A stretch of DNA of 64,000 bases from Magnaporthiopsis rhizophila (Eukaryota > Ascomycota > Sordariomycetes > Magnaporthales > Magnaporthaceae): the NCBI GenBank assembly GCA_003049465.1, contig PYSS01000016.1:124001-188000 (forward strand), given 5' to 3'. This document shows, in pieces, positions 21,773 through 33,355 of this stretch. Position numbers and translations under genes: made by a program. Within the stretch, counting starts at the first letter, position 1. Every line of letters starts with the position of its first letter. The notes below the pieces were generated by a model. It saw nothing but the letters and a program-made list of their open reading frames with translations, ran no database searches and had not been told where the DNA came from.

Positions 21773-24700
21773 GTCAGGTGGGGACAGGTTTGGTTCATTT
21801 GTTTTAATATCTCTGTGTTGACGGTTTTCTGTTTGGATAAATCTTGGTGCTTTTTTTTTTCTTTCTGATACAGTAAGGCGTTTCGGCGGGTTGCAATTAG
21901 AAAGGGAACATATTATTTGGATTGATACGACGTTGGATAGCAAGACAGGTTTTTTTTAATCCTACGCCCCTACTTCATTCCCTTGACATATCTCGTCTCT
22001 CGCCCGGCATCCCATGGGACAATACAGGCACCTCTACCACACTGCGCTTACACACTCCCGACCCCGTGCCATGACTATTTTCCGGCTCTAGGTATACCTA
22101 TTGCGCATCAGCTGGCAAGTCGTACGGATGGGATCTAGACCCTAACCCTAAGCCCGCACCCAGTGGGTTCTGGCAAACCGCCGCCCGTTATCTGTCGCCT
22201 CATTCCGTGTTCTTTACATCAAATCGTTTAGGGCGGCTTCAAGTATGCCTAGTGTATCTACCTTGATTAAAAGGGAGTCGTTACAGAGAGCTCTCAGTCC
22301 GGGCTCTTCTTGTTCCAGGGACGCCCGGCCATTCCCCTGCCGCTCACGACATTTCTCCATGGCAACACTCAACCTTGCATGCAGGAGAATTTAGCAACTG
22401 GGCAATACCACGATAGCACATTTGCCGTTTCCTCTCTCACCCGTTTACTTGGTGCCGAGCTCGCGGACGTCATCTCTTGCACCGTGAGCCGGCGAGAACG
22501 CTCAGATCCCCAAGTATATCTAGGTAGCTACAGGTGAGAACCAGCCCATCCAGGGGGGTTCACGTCGAGTCTTTTGCGCCGATGAAGAGCCCCGTGTGAC
22601 AGAAAATGTGAGCTTGGACATGCCAATATCTGGCTGCTCCCCCTGACCACTTGGGCCCATCAGGACCGATTCCCATGCCAAGCGTGACCCCGTGGGATCC
22701 GTGGACAAAGGCGTACGCCCAGCGGGCTATGGCACTTGGTCGTTTGCCCTACCTCTTCCTAAGCAGCTATGGGGAATCCAGATGATCAAAGGCGACCCGC
22801 TCGCTCTGAAAGATCGGAACGTTCGGCTCACGAACCACGAGTGACAGGCTGAGTGCCTGCTCTCTGTCGTCGGCATCTTTTTCTTCGTCACCGCTGCCGT
22901 TACGAACGAAGCGGCGAGGGGACCGAATGAGATCTCGAATGGCCTCGTTGTTCGGCTTGTCCTTCATGGCCCGAGGAGTGGCAGAGGGCGGCGGTGAAGT
23001 TCTTGCGACCACAGACTCGGATTACGCCGTCGTTGCGGCCGGCGTACTCGAGCCTCTCGCCTACCACGAGCATCATAGGAGAAGACTATGGTGGTCAATT
23101 TGCCGTCCAGCGGGCTCTCGTTACGGAACAGCGCGCAGTTACCCAGACCGGCGAGGTCCTAGCCGTGAAGCTAGGTAGCACCTAGTTTGTAGCAGCGTAG
23201 CGCTAAGGATTGAGGGTCGGGCTTCGAGGACGATGACTTCGGTTCCAAGGTGGTAGCCCTTTTGCCAGACTGTGGGCGGTGCAGACACTAACGCTGATAA
23301 CCCCGACCCCATGCTTGTCGACATCTCCACAACGGTCTGTGTAAGCACCTATACGTCACGGATCCGCCGACCTCGCAGCACAGTATCGGGGCGGCTACTG
23401 GGGGTGCTTGCTCTCGGGCAGTTACCCCATCCAGAAGGCGTACGGTCAGCGAGATAAACAGTCAAACGAGGTTGTTCGGGCCAGCCAGAGAGCACTGAAG
23501 CGCGAGGATGAGGCCGTAGCCGCAGCGAGCGACCCGGCGACCGTCTGGGGCAGTAGGACCCACGTATGCCCACGGACGACGGCATATAGCCCAATCGGCT
23601 AAGAGATTTCGACCAGGCCACCGAGATGCAGCTGATGGCCCTGAAGATGGTGCGGAACCACCTTGGACAGAGGAACGCAGCCAAGATCGTGTGGCTGAAC
23701 CCCGGGGTCCTTCTGCTCTGTGGCCAAGGAGAGCTCGCTGAGGTCCAGCAGGTCCGCGATCCGGATCATGCCATGGTGCCGGCTTGTGCCGTATCCACTC
23801 GGTGAGACTCTCTTAAGCCCTCGCAGCATCAAAGACGGATCAGCCGCGCATCTCAGGGCCCTGAAGGTTTACGTCTAGGCTACGGGAGTCGATGGATGGC
23901 CCGTGGATCGAGATGAGGATTACACCATGTTCATATTTTACTGCCTCGATCCAGCTCCTGCTTTTGAACTCGGGTGTGCGGCGCCTTGATACGTCTCACC
24001 ATGAGGCGCGCACAGTGTCACCGCCCAGGTAGCCTCATACCCCCAGTTTGCTTGCCTGGGCCAGCTGCATCTGTGCTGCCTAGTCTTTCGGTATTTCGGT
24101 CGTTCTTGCAGGTGAGATTTTCGCCTCGATTTGGCATCTCTCACGCCAGCTCCTGCTCCCTAAGGTATCGCGCTGGCACGCAATCAGATGAGGCGACAAG
24201 ACCCTCAGGGCACAGCGGCTGTAGCGACCAAGACGCTGCCGCGCTGCCGAGCTGCGGATGCGGGCGGACGGCAAACCGCCCCAACGACGAGCCTGGTGTT
24301 TGCCCAGATTCGTGTCGGGAACGACCGGCCCCGGCTCCTCCAGGTTAGCCACCTCCTCTGCATGGCCGTGTACCCCTGCTTCACGCCACCCTTTGTCATA
24401 TACCTCATAGCAACAAGGCTCGTTTAGGAGGCTCAGAAGTCGGTTCCCCTTCTTCACGAAAGCCCCGATGTGCCGCCCAAGCACCTGCGGGCAGTTTTCA
24501 ATAGCTTATCAACAGCGGCTTCCAACTACCAGAGAGCTAGGAGCAACTCTAGGGGAGTTAATTGAGGGTTATGCGGCATGGCGCGGTCGCCGCTGGAAGT
24601 CTGTGACATGATGGTCAAAATGGAACAGCCCGACCACCGGACAGACTGGCCTAATTATAGGCAAATATTGGTGGTATTTCAACCACTTTTATAAATATCT

Positions 24701-25452
24701 CTATGCCTGTATGGTCCGTATTTTACAATCTGCTTTGTCTCAAGGGGCTAAGACATTCATCCTCTGCGGGGGAAGGCGGCGACTAGTGGCTGTGTTTCTG
24801 CTGTGATTTTAAGCCCCCAGCTGCCGAAAGACCCCGGGGAAAGATATAATTATTGCTTAAATCGGCGCAAGTTGAGGGATCCCACGTCAGCCCTTATTAT
24901 CGAAGTTTCACGACAATATTTGCTAACCACATCCAGGTAGATGTTTGTGCGTGCTCAGCTGGATCGATAGCAGCCTGGTATCATTTCTTTCCGGGTCGGT
25001 TCCTAACATCCGTCGGCAGGATTTTGGGCAGTGGCTCCCAGCATCTGACATCTTTGGGCTATGGTAAATGGCTAGATGCACATTGGAAATTTGGAATGAC
25101 AAATCTGGGGGCTGTGTAAGCCTGACGGTAAGCCGCAGTATCTGTCAGCAGCCGAACTGCAAGCTCCGTATAGCATCGGGAGGAGGCGAAATCCTGGTCC
25201 GTGGACTCATTACCATTGGCCAGTTCACGATAGTACGGCTACTAGGACTCCTGATGGCGCTAAAGATGGTGCAGTGTACCTTGTATGTATTCTCCATAGC
25301 ATCACAGTTGAGCTTGGGACGTATATAGGGACCTGACGTCTTGATGCCCTAATCTCGATGGAAGTTCACGGCACACACGCCACGACAGACATCCAGGCTC
25401 GAGCTTATCCTATTAAAACTGTGCTATCATCTGCCTTGCTCTGTCCCTAAAC
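21773..25452. other. Gene-poor region, 3.7 kb
   Basis: No gene could be recognised on either strand. Short GC-rich open frames between 22770 and 23850 (for example minus-strand 22767-23012 and 23599-23832) have some protein-like stretches but no identifiable domain and no consistent frame, so decayed coding sequence is possible. The 24640-24860 stretch is AT-rich. Confidence 0.45.
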
Positions 25453-26611
25453 ATGAAGGTCTTTGCGCTCTCCCTTCTCGCTTTCTTCGCCGAGCTTTGC
25501 TATGCTTATGGCCCTGAGGCTCACGCTGCCATTGGGCGGCACGAGACCAACAAGTACCACTTCCGAGCCCCGCGCAGGGGAGACCGTAAGTTCAGTGACG
25601 GTTGAAACTTGGGGCGAAATCTGGAGTCACTGACAAGTCTCCGGTGCTTTCCAGGGCGCAGCGCTTGTCCGGTCCTGAATGCTCTGTAAGCACAGTTTTT
25701 AATAATGTCTCTTTCCCTGTTACTGCTTCCGGCATTCCTTCCAAATTTCAACCTTAGTGTTTGGGTCGGAACAGCCCGGCTGTGCAAAGTTAATCCAAAT
25801 TTGATAGTGCCAATCATGGCTACATCCCCCGCAGCGGGCGAAACATCTCGGGCGAGCAGTACGCTTCGGGTCTCGAGAAAGCCATCAACTTCGAGCGGCC
25901 CATCTTTCAGGGGCTTATCGACGTCGGCATCACGCTCTCCACCACGGGGAACAACAACACTTTCCACCTTGATGACATTGACAAACACGGTGGTATGTCT
26001 ACTTGGATGCTACTTTTTTTTGTCTGCTATCTTGTCATATCCCACCTAACACTCCGCCTCCGCCTGTAGCCATCGAGCATGACGCTAGTCTGAGCCGCAA
26101 TGACGCCTTTTTGGGCGATCAGTCCAGCTTCAACCCCACCATCTGGAACGCAACCAAAGCCTGGTTCCCCGATCCGCTGGTCACCTATGGTCACCTCGGT
26201 CGGGCCCTCGGTCAGCGGATCCTGGCCGCCAACGCGTCCAACCCGGGATTCAACCTGACCGAGGCGCAAAAGAGAGTGGCTATCACCGCTAGCGCGTTCG
26301 TCCTGCTTCTGTTCGGTAACGGGACCGAGAGTAACGCCGACCGGAAGCAGATTAGGGTACTATTTGGTAGGTGCTTTTATTTTTATATAAAAGAATGGGA
26401 TGTGTTTACAAGCATGCGCACTTTGGAAGCACTTGCATGCAACGAGACTGCAAGCTGACTTTCTCTTCTACTCGTTCTTCCAGAAGAGGAGCGTTTGCCG
26501 TTTAAAGAAGGCTACCGGACGCCGGATCGCCCCGTCACCGCAGCTCAGGTCGGCGAAGCCGTAGCTAAGCTCACGGCGGCAGTGCCAACAAAGCTTCAGG
26601 GGATCTCGTGA
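25453..26611 (+). CDS. Secreted heme-thiolate (chloroperoxidase-type) peroxidase, join(25453..25585,25655..25685,25808..25992,26070..26366,26484..26611)
   Basis: Five exons, all in phase, encode 257 residues. Residues 1-18 are a signal peptide (MKVFALSLLAFFAELCYA). The heme-binding segment is SACPVLNALANHGYIPRSGR with Cys49 as the expected axial thiolate; the first residue of the usual PCP is Ala here. The second family motif EHD is at 119-121 (AIEHDASLSRND). The length is that of the short (family I) unspecific peroxygenases/chloroperoxidases. Two sequons (NAT, NLT) suggest N-glycosylation. Such enzymes use H2O2 for halogenation or oxygen transfer outside the cell. Exon 2 is only 31 nt, but it carries the heme Cys and is bounded by consensus sites. 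Dropping it would remove the motif, which confirms the model. Confidence 0.9.
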
Positions 26612-27150
26612 TATGTTCTTGCCGCAAGTCCTATCTTTAACTGATTGTTCTGGGGGTACGATGTAACAGCAATGCGTGGCGTGGAAAGATTTTGAACCAA
26701 ATAATACCTGGAGATACGTTCGCCCGTTGGGGGTCCAATGTGACTTATAAACTCAAAAGGGATATCACTTTAGTTATTCATTGACACAAATTTTATGTAA
26801 ACATTCCGTCACCGAAATTAATTACGAGCATGTCCCTAACGATTTGCATCTAAATTCCTTTCTTAAAATCCTGGTTCCTACACCTCCGCTATGTACTCGC
26901 CCCAGTGCGCAAACTGTCCCTCCTCGAGAAGGCCCGCCGCTGCGGGATGCACTGTTTGTACTTTTACCTAGTCATATTCATCAAGTGAATCGACCTGAAT
27001 TGCGCAGCCTAACATTTTTCCGGACACGTAGGCTCTGGCGTTTGGACACCTTGGAGACAGATGCCACGGAGGCCATTCACTTTATGGAAAGCAGTTATAT
27101 TAAAACTAGGATTAAGCACCTCGTCCGAAATCGTCGCAGCTCCTCCAACG
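26612..27150. other. Intergenic region between convergent peroxidase and beta-helix genes
   Basis: AT-rich 3' regions. No gene recognised. Confidence 0.5.
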
Positions 27151-28246
27151 TCACTGCTTGCTGCAAAGAGCAGTGGGCGCCGTGCAGATATTGTGCTTGA
27201 TCTCGTTGGCGCCGGTAAAGGCGATGTCGATGTCGATGTCGTTCCCGGACAGCGTGTTGAAGTCGACCACGTTGCCGGCCGCCTTGGCGGACTTGACGTC
27301 AAAGTCGTAGACGGCGACGCCGGCGCCGAAGCTCTGGCCGGGCCCGCGGCCGTCGGGGAAGCCGAAGTTGGTGTGGCCGGAGATGGTGTTGTGCTGGACG
27401 TTCGTGTTGACGGCACCGGCGATGCGGATGCCGGACACGAAGCCGAAAGCGCCAAAGGGGTTCGTGGGGCCGATGTGGCTGTGCGTCAGGCTGGCGCCCC
27501 TGACGCCCGGGTCGACGAAGGAGCCGACGCAACAGTTGCGCACCGCGTTGCCCCGCACTTCGGCGCCGGTCCGTCTGCACGCACAGGCCGATGGCCATCT
27601 CGGAAACGGTGTTGACCGACACACGCACGTCGGACCGGTCGTCCATGCAGATGCCGACGAAGGAGAGTGCTGACGAGTTGACCGCGTTGCGCGTCACCAC
27701 GGTGCCGACGGACCCGACGGTCAGCGTGCCGTATGCCCCGCCGTCCGTGAGCGTGTTCTCGCGCACCTCGGCGTTCTTGGCGTTGACGACGGCGACGTTG
27801 AGCCCGCTGAAGCCGCGGATGGTGAAGCCCTTGACCTGGACGTCTTCGACGGGTGCCCCGTACGACGTGATCTCGCGGTGCTCGGACCCGGGCCAGTCGC
27901 CAAGGACGACGCCGGCACCGAGGACGCAGACGCCGGCCGGGGTGTCGCCGCTAGCGGCTGGCGGAGGCAGAGGGCCTGCCAGGCCGGAGCAGCCGTTGGT
28001 GACGGGAGTGGGAGGCGGCATGATGGTGGCGCCGTTCTGGCCGACGAGCTTGATGCCGTTCTTGCTGATGATGATCTGCTCGGCGTAGATGCCCTTGGCC
28101 ACCTTGATGGTGTCGCCGGGGCTGGCCGAGTCGATGGCGGCCTAGATGGTCTGTGGCGGCTTGACCTTGATCTCCTTTGCGGCGCCTAGGCCGAGAAGGA
28201 GGCCGCACAAGGCGGCAGATAGACTCAAACGGCTGGACATGGCCAT
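27151..28246 (-). pseudogene. Secreted right-handed beta-helix (NosD/pectate-lyase-like) protein, broken by one stop and one frameshift
   Basis: From the ATG at 28246 a signal peptide is read (MAMSSRLSLSAALCGLLLGL...), then KEIKVKPPQTI, an in-frame TAG at 28142-28144, and AAIDSASPGDTIKVAKGIYA in the same frame. A single base change (Gln codon CAG to TAG) would explain the stop. The frame then runs through repeated rungs (VKGFTIRGFSGLNVAVVN, VRENTLTDGG) to about 27570, where one extra C shifts it. Coding resumes in the other frame with GAEVRGNAVRNCCVGSF and ends at 27151 after HNICTAPTALCSKQ. The Asn-rich rungs are those of extracellular parallel beta-helix proteins, often carbohydrate-active. 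With two lesions a functional product is unlikely, unless they are sequencing errors. No GT-AG pair removes either one. Confidence 0.8.
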
Positions 28247-28924
28247 TTCGGCAACGGCTGTTCGGGAGAGATAGTAGAGATGTACGGAGGAACTGTTTGC
28301 GCGTGCCGGGTTGCCAGCTTGACGGGGATTCAGATAGCCTCGCCGACGGCCTTAGCTGGTATTTATACACGCGTCTTCGTGGCAAGAGAGATATCAGGCC
28401 TGGATGGCTGGCTGCTGAGACGCTGAAGGGAGGCTGAAAATCAATGGTTGTTTAGGCCACGCTGCGTCCAGCAGCGCAATTGACGCCGTCTCGCTCCCAC
28501 GTCACTTTAGCCTGGGCCAAGCCATGCCGGCTACCGTGTGCTTCCATAAATATTGTACAGGGGAGTGGCGAGCAGTCTTGCTAAGGTCTTGGAAGAGCCA
28601 AGTTTAGCCCCACGACAAAGCGTCGACCAGCCCAGGCACGGAATGTGAACAATCGGTATCGGAGTAAACATTCTCAGCTGTGTAGATAGCCCCTGGAGCT
28701 GGAGTGAAGCTCGTTTGTCAAGCGAATCAGGTCTGAGGGATGTCACTAGCGTCACGGTTGTTGACGGATACAGGCACCAGTGCTCAGGGGTTGCGTTGTT
28801 GGTGTGGAGCCTAGCGGCGCTGAATATGGCCCCGCATTTACTGAGCCGCACACGTTGGAGGAAACGCCAGATGACTTTCTTGGTAACTTAGAATGCAAAC
28901 AAATAAGCACCGGGCCAGGTTTCG
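28247..28924. other. Intergenic region, promoter side of the beta-helix relic
   Basis: No gene seen in 678 bp. It includes the former promoter of the relic and the 3' region of the reductase gene. Confidence 0.5.
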
Positions 28925-31000
28925 CTACCACTCGACCCGATCGTCGCTCACGAGCCTGACGTCAAAGCGCTCGTCGCCGCGCCAGACCCTGCCGCCGTCG
29001 TTGGCCCGCGCCACCGCCGCCCGGAGCTCGCCCAGCATGCCCAGCGGACCGCTCGCAAAGACGGCCGTCGGTCCCCTCGCCGTGCCCGCCACGAACTGTT
29101 CCACCGCCGCTGCCACGTCTGGCCTACGCGCCGCCGGCTGCTCCACCGTGGCCGGACGGTGAACCGCCAGCTCGCCCACCTCATCCACCTCCTCGCGCGA
29201 TGATATAGATGCCGACGACGAAGACCCGGCCGGAGCCGACTCCCCGGCCGCGAGCTTGTCCTCCTTTGATGATCCGGATACGACAGCGAGCTTGGCCCGA
29301 GTCTTTGAGTCGCGCGTCAGAAACACGTCGACGTGCACGCCGTGCGTCTGCGCCGCCGCCAGCAGCTCGTCCAGCTCGGGCCGCACCCACTCCATGTCGC
29401 GCTCGTGTCGGATCGCCCACAGCAGCTCGACCTTGCGCCCCGGCACCGGCCGGCTGCGCACCAGCTCCAGAAGCACCGGCAGCACAAAGGTGACGCCCGT
29501 GCCGCCGGCCACGCAGAGAATGTTGGTCTCGGGCGCGATGCCGTCGCCCGTCACCGCCTGTCCGTACCCGCCCGTCAGGATGACCGAAACCTTGGGGTCC
29601 AGAGGCTGGCCCTTTTCGTCCGTGCCGCCAGCAGCCAGCTTCTTGACGGCCAGCTGGGCCAGCTTGCGCGTCTCGCCCGCCTTGGCTCGGATCACGTACG
29701 AGTGGACAGACCCGACGGCGGGGTTTGTCCTGCCGCCGTCGGGGGTGGGCCCAGACGTCGAAGGCGCCGACAAGGGCGTCATGGGGTGCGACTGCCAGAT
29801 GCTCAGCTCGGGGAAGCAGAGGAAGAAGTGCTGTCCGACAGCCCAGGGCCGCTGCGGGTGCACAAAATCGAGGCGAACCACGTCGCCGCCCTCGGCGTCC
29901 TCGAAACGCTGTACCGTGGCCTTGGCCGAGGCGAAGCCGACGGAGCCGTCGGGCAGGTAGTTGTAGTGCAGGAGCGCCGTCCGCACGAGGCGCGCCGCGC
30001 GGTCGACGAACCAGATGACGAGGGCCGGGACCAGGAAGCACTGCAGGGCCTGCCAGTGGGCGAAGCAGGCGCCGATGTACACCATGGCTAGCACGTAGTG
30101 GGCCTTGCGGAAGAACTCGTACCCGAAGGCGCGGATGACCCACTTGGTCGACAGCAGGAACAGGACCAGCAGCAACGCCATGGCCACCAGCCCCCAGATC
30201 ATGTACGTCTGCACGATCCACGCGGCGCCGACGTCGGGCTGCGGCTGGTAGAGGCGGACCTCGATGATGCACCAGCCGATGGTGTGCAGGACCGACTGCA
30301 CAAAGATGACGTAGCCGAGCCAGCGGTGCAGGAAGACGAAGGACTGGTACGGCACGCCCGTCAGGACCGACAGCAGCGACTCGCGGCTGGCCAGCAGGAC
30401 CGACAGCGGCGTGAGGGCGTACGCGAGCACGCCGATGCGGTCCGACCACGGCCCCAGCGTCGAGCGCGTCTGCGTCAGCCCGGGCACGCTCTTGACGGGT
30501 GTGATCCAGATGCGGTACTCCATGCCGACGAAGCTGAAGACGGTCAGGTAAGCGACGATAAGCGCCAGGATGGCCACCTGCAAGCGCGTCGTGTGGCCGA
30601 ATATGGCGCGGGCCGACTCGGGCAGCAGGCTGCGGCGGGCGGCGGAAGCGACGGCATTGCGTGCCCTCACGATGCCGCCCGAGGCACCACGGGCACCGCC
30701 TGCCGATTGTATTTCGCCGTCAGACGCCGGGTTGCTGTTCGCGGCGGCTGATGATGTTGCTGCCGAGGGGAACACCCGGCGGCCGACCGCCCAAGCACCC
30801 AGGATGCCGATGATGACGAGCCACATTGCGCCCGTGTATACCATGCCGACGTCGTGGGCGCTGTATACGAGGTCGAGGTACTCGCAGCTGCCCTTGTCGT
30901 TGGTGCATGGCAGCACCCGTTCGGCATAGCCCCAGTGAGGCTCCAGGCGGGATGCATTGCTAAAGTCTTGGATATGCCTCGCGGCCAGTGGCGCGACCAT
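28925..31000 (-). CDS. Ferric/cupric reductase (FRE family), transmembrane flavocytochrome b
   Basis: Single exon of 691 residues. A first membrane segment (WLVIIGILGAWAVG, about 60-73) precedes the ferric-reductase core. Heme ligands occur as two His-x13-His pairs, His225/His239 (FLHRWLGY...LHTIGW) and His301/His315 (KAHYVLAM...AHW). The FAD site is HPMTPLSAPS, replacing the usual HPFT, and is preceded by VGQHFFLCFPELSIWQSHP. The NAD(P)H site includes GGYGQAV and CVAGGTGVTFVLPVLLEL. The enzyme moves electrons from cytosolic NADPH to extracellular Fe(III) or Cu(II), making the ion ready for uptake. It has no cleavable signal peptide. It is divergently placed 1.5 kb from a Ctr-type copper transporter, the usual functional partner. 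Confidence 0.93.
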   Translation of the reverse strand: MVAPLAARHIQDFSNASRLEPHWGYAERVLPCTNDKGSCEYLDLVYSAHDVGMVYTGAMWLVIIGILGAWAVGRRVFPSAATSSAAANSNPASDGEIQSAGGARGASGGIVRARNAVASAARRSLLPESARAIFGHTTRLQVAILALIVAYLTVFSFVGMEYRIWITPVKSVPGLTQTRSTLGPWSDRIGVLAYALTPLSVLLASRESLLSVLTGVPYQSFVFLHRWLGYVIFVQSVLHTIGWCIIEVRLYQPQPDVGAAWIVQTYMIWGLVAMALLLVLFLLSTKWVIRAFGYEFFRKAHYVLAMVYIGACFAHWQALQCFLVPALVIWFVDRAARLVRTALLHYNYLPDGSVGFASAKATVQRFEDAEGGDVVRLDFVHPQRPWAVGQHFFLCFPELSIWQSHPMTPLSAPSTSGPTPDGGRTNPAVGSVHSYVIRAKAGETRKLAQLAVKKLAAGGTDEKGQPLDPKVSVILTGGYGQAVTGDGIAPETNILCVAGGTGVTFVLPVLLELVRSRPVPGRKVELLWAIRHERDMEWVRPELDELLAAAQTHGVHVDVFLTRDSKTRAKLAVVSGSSKEDKLAAGESAPAGSSSSASISSREEVDEVGELAVHRPATVEQPAARRPDVAAAVEQFVAGTARGPTAVFASGPLGMLGELRAAVARANDGGRVWRGDERFDVRLVSDDRVEW

Positions 31001-31709
31001 GGCTGTGTTGTGGTGAGCAAGTGCTCACCGTCGGAGGAAGCAACGTCGGTCGTGGAGCTGCGGCTCTGCGGCTGCGGATGGGGAACGTCCCGACGCACGC
31101 GGCTGTCGACGACCAGGTGCGGATGGATGGATGGGGTTTCTCAAGGGTCAGCAACCCGAAGCGACACCTTCTTTTCTTATATGTGGTAGGCTCTGGTCTC
31201 GTGGGAGTGTTGATCGTGTGGGGAGGGTGGCATGGAGCGGCAAGGGCAATATAAATGGTATATATTGCTCGGTTGACACATCCGGCTGCTCCTGCAAGTC
31301 TTGGGTGTGTAGCCAGGTATGTATATAGAGTAGATGCTTCCCCCACACGTTTCCGTCCGAGACAAGGTCTTGGTGGTTGGTCGATGCCTCCGTGGGAACC
31401 TCCTTTTGGGAGCAACCCGGTTCCCTTTTGAGGACAGTGGTGGGCCAAGGCGGAAGCTAGGGGCTGTCCTCGATATTGCCCAGCATCCAAGCCGGTGGTG
31501 GGGTGACCGCAAAACGTGCTCAAAGCTGAGCAAGGTCATCGTAATTGCTGTGGGCTTTGATTCGGCAACACACACTCCTCCCCTTCCCATTTTGGAATGC
31601 GTGCAGGAAACACGCCCGACTCGTGGGGGATGTGTAACTGCGCCCGCCCTCCCCAGCCGGTTATGTTCCGGTTCCAAAGCCGCTTGCCCTGGGTTTGGCC
31701 GCAATAAGC

Positions 31710-31716
31710 GAGCAAA
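31710..31716 (-). promoter_or_regulatory. TTTGCTC copper-response-like motif
   Basis: GAGCAAA on the plus strand, i.e. TTTGCTC on the minus strand, 710 bp upstream of the reductase ATG. The heptamer matches the yeast Mac1 copper-responsive element. Function in this fungus is inferred only. Confidence 0.4.
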
Positions 31717-32286
31717 AGGAGAAACAAAGTGCTCTGGCGATATGGCGATGAAAGTTCTCATAGAACCTTGAGTGAGGCCCACGTTGAGCAGATTTGAGCA
31801 CGTTTTCCTTCTGCGTCTCCACACCCACTGGAGCTATTGCGGGCAAAACCGCGCCCGAGGGGCCCCCGCATGCGGGTCACGGCTGCTGGGATGCTTGTGC
31901 TTGGCTTTTTGTGGGGGTCGAGGCCATCGCGGGCTTGGATGTTCTTTGCACGCCGCGATATCTGCTCGTCTCGTGGGCAGAGTTGAGAAGCCCGGGGGGT
32001 CGTGAAGGAGATGCCATCCCGTGGCCCTGAGCATTACTACCACGACGGCCAAAGATCAAGACATAACAGGCAGACGAACTGCCTGTTTCCGTTTTGATAC
32101 GATCTTGTTACTCCTTCTCGATGACCCCGACCGGGGTCGGGTCTGACTCCCTGGAAGCTTGCGCCGCTGATGGACCCTCAACCCGGTCTCACGTCTCTTC
32201 GTCCGCACGCTCTCTTCGGCGCGGCGGGGCCAGGGAGGCGGCGCGCTCCTTGAACGCTTGGCATGCGTCCGCGGCTGGGCCGAATA

Positions 32287-32293
32287 TTTGCTC
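32287..32293 (+). promoter_or_regulatory. TTTGCTC copper-response-like motif
   Basis: TTTGCTCA, 234 bp upstream of the copper-transporter ATG and on its strand. Same heptamer as the yeast Mac1 element. Confidence 0.45.
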
Positions 32294-32526
32294 ATTAACT
32301 GGGGCATCTCGTCGTCTTGTCGTCTGCGCAGGATTGCGCAAATAGGCGACGCGCCCGGGACGTTGGGCACATACTCGCTTTTAATACTCGATTAGAGCCA
32401 TCAGCCTGGTGATCGAAGCCATTGCACACCTGTCTCCGCCAACAGCCCCTGAATTGCAAGCGGCAACGACCAGAACACGCGCGAAGCAGCTCGCACGTGA
32501 TCCATTCAGACAGAAACATCGCCAAC

Positions 32527-33355
32527 ATGAATCACGCCACGGGAGGGAGCGGCGATGCCGCCGCGTGTAAAATGACGGTATGTCGGCCAAGGTTCAGGAC
32601 GCAGTATCGGATCGTTCGTCGAAAGTTGCTAACAAAACCCCCACAGATGTTATTCAACACGTACACAATCGATGCCTGTATGAGCACACCCTGATGGCCG
32701 ACCCTTGCCTCGCCTCGGCAATGTAGTCACAAAAAAATAAAAAAATAAAAAGCTGACCAAGACGACACATTATCCCGCAGGCTTCCTCACGTCCGACTGG
32801 CACATCAAGAACGAGGGCATGTTCGCGGCCACGTGCATAGGTGTGCTCCTCCTGGTGGTCGTGCTCGAGGTGGCGCGGCGGCTGGGCAAGGAGTACGACG
32901 ACTTTTTGGCGCGCGGCTGGCAGCGCCGGGCGGCCGAGGCGGCGGCGGCGCGGCAGCTCGCGCGCGACAAGGACCCCGAGGGCGGGCGCCTGGCCGCCGC
33001 GGCCCTGGGTGCCTGCCAGCAGCCCACGACGGCGGCCGGCGCGGCGCTGCTGGCGCCCGCCGAATACGTCACGTTCCGCGCCACGCCGCTGCAGCAGCTG
33101 GTGCGCGCGGTGCTGCACGCCGTCACGTTCGGGCTGGCCTACATCGTCATGCTGATCGCCATGTACTACAACGTCATTTTGCTGGTCATGATCGTGCTCG
33201 GCGCCGGGATCGGCAAGTTCTTTTGCGACTGGATGACTAGGACCATCCTTGTTGACGGCGGCGGCCTGGCGGTGGCGGCGGCAGCGACTGCTGGCGGTGC
33301 GGCGCCACCGGGCAAGCCGGTTGGGGTTGAGGAGCCTTCCGTTTGCTGCGGCTAG
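32527..33355 (+). CDS. Ctr-family copper transporter, join(32527..32577,32647..32677,32781..33355)
   Basis: Three exons encode 218 residues. The short N-terminus has few metal ligands (Met1, His3, Cys14, Met16 and Met18), unlike Met-rich Ctr1. The Ctr core follows: MLFNTYTIDACFLTSDWHIK, then a first membrane helix (FAATCIGVLLLVVVLEVARR). A long charged loop full of Arg/Ala comes next. The pore helix is FGLAYIVMLIAMYYNVILLV with the MxxxM motif (MLIAM), and the third helix has GxxxG (GAGIG). The tail ends CCG, a likely copper-binding end. The weak N-terminal ligand set fits vacuolar Ctr2-type or low-affinity Ctr proteins, but plasma membrane use is possible. The 31-nt second exon carries the start of the conserved block and has consensus splice sites. 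It is divergent from the metal reductase. Confidence 0.92.

Larger units (their letters stand above)
31001..32526. promoter_or_regulatory. Shared upstream region of the reductase and copper-transporter genes
   Basis: 1.5 kb between head-to-head genes, without a recognisable coding region. It contains two TTTGCTC heptamers in opposite orientation and, about 250 bp upstream of the reductase ATG, an AT-rich palindrome-like TATA patch (31247-31268). The placement suggests shared metal-responsive control. Confidence 0.55.

Noticed and set aside
20996..21943. Minus-strand frame (315 codons) antisense to the acidic repeat gene
   Set aside because: Gly/Val/Ile repeats are the shadow of the 15-bp repeat; the plus strand has a signal peptide and a good start.
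22140..22151. Two CCCTAA units, telomere-like
   Set aside because: Only two copies, expected by chance in 64 kb; not a telomere trace.
22767..23832. Short minus-strand frames with some protein-like sequence
   Set aside because: Frames change often and no family could be recognised; kept only as a remark on the gene-poor region.
29181..30449. Second minus-strand frame inside the reductase gene
   Set aside because: Shadow frame, Arg/Pro/Ala-rich, with no motifs; the reductase frame has all heme and flavin motifs.
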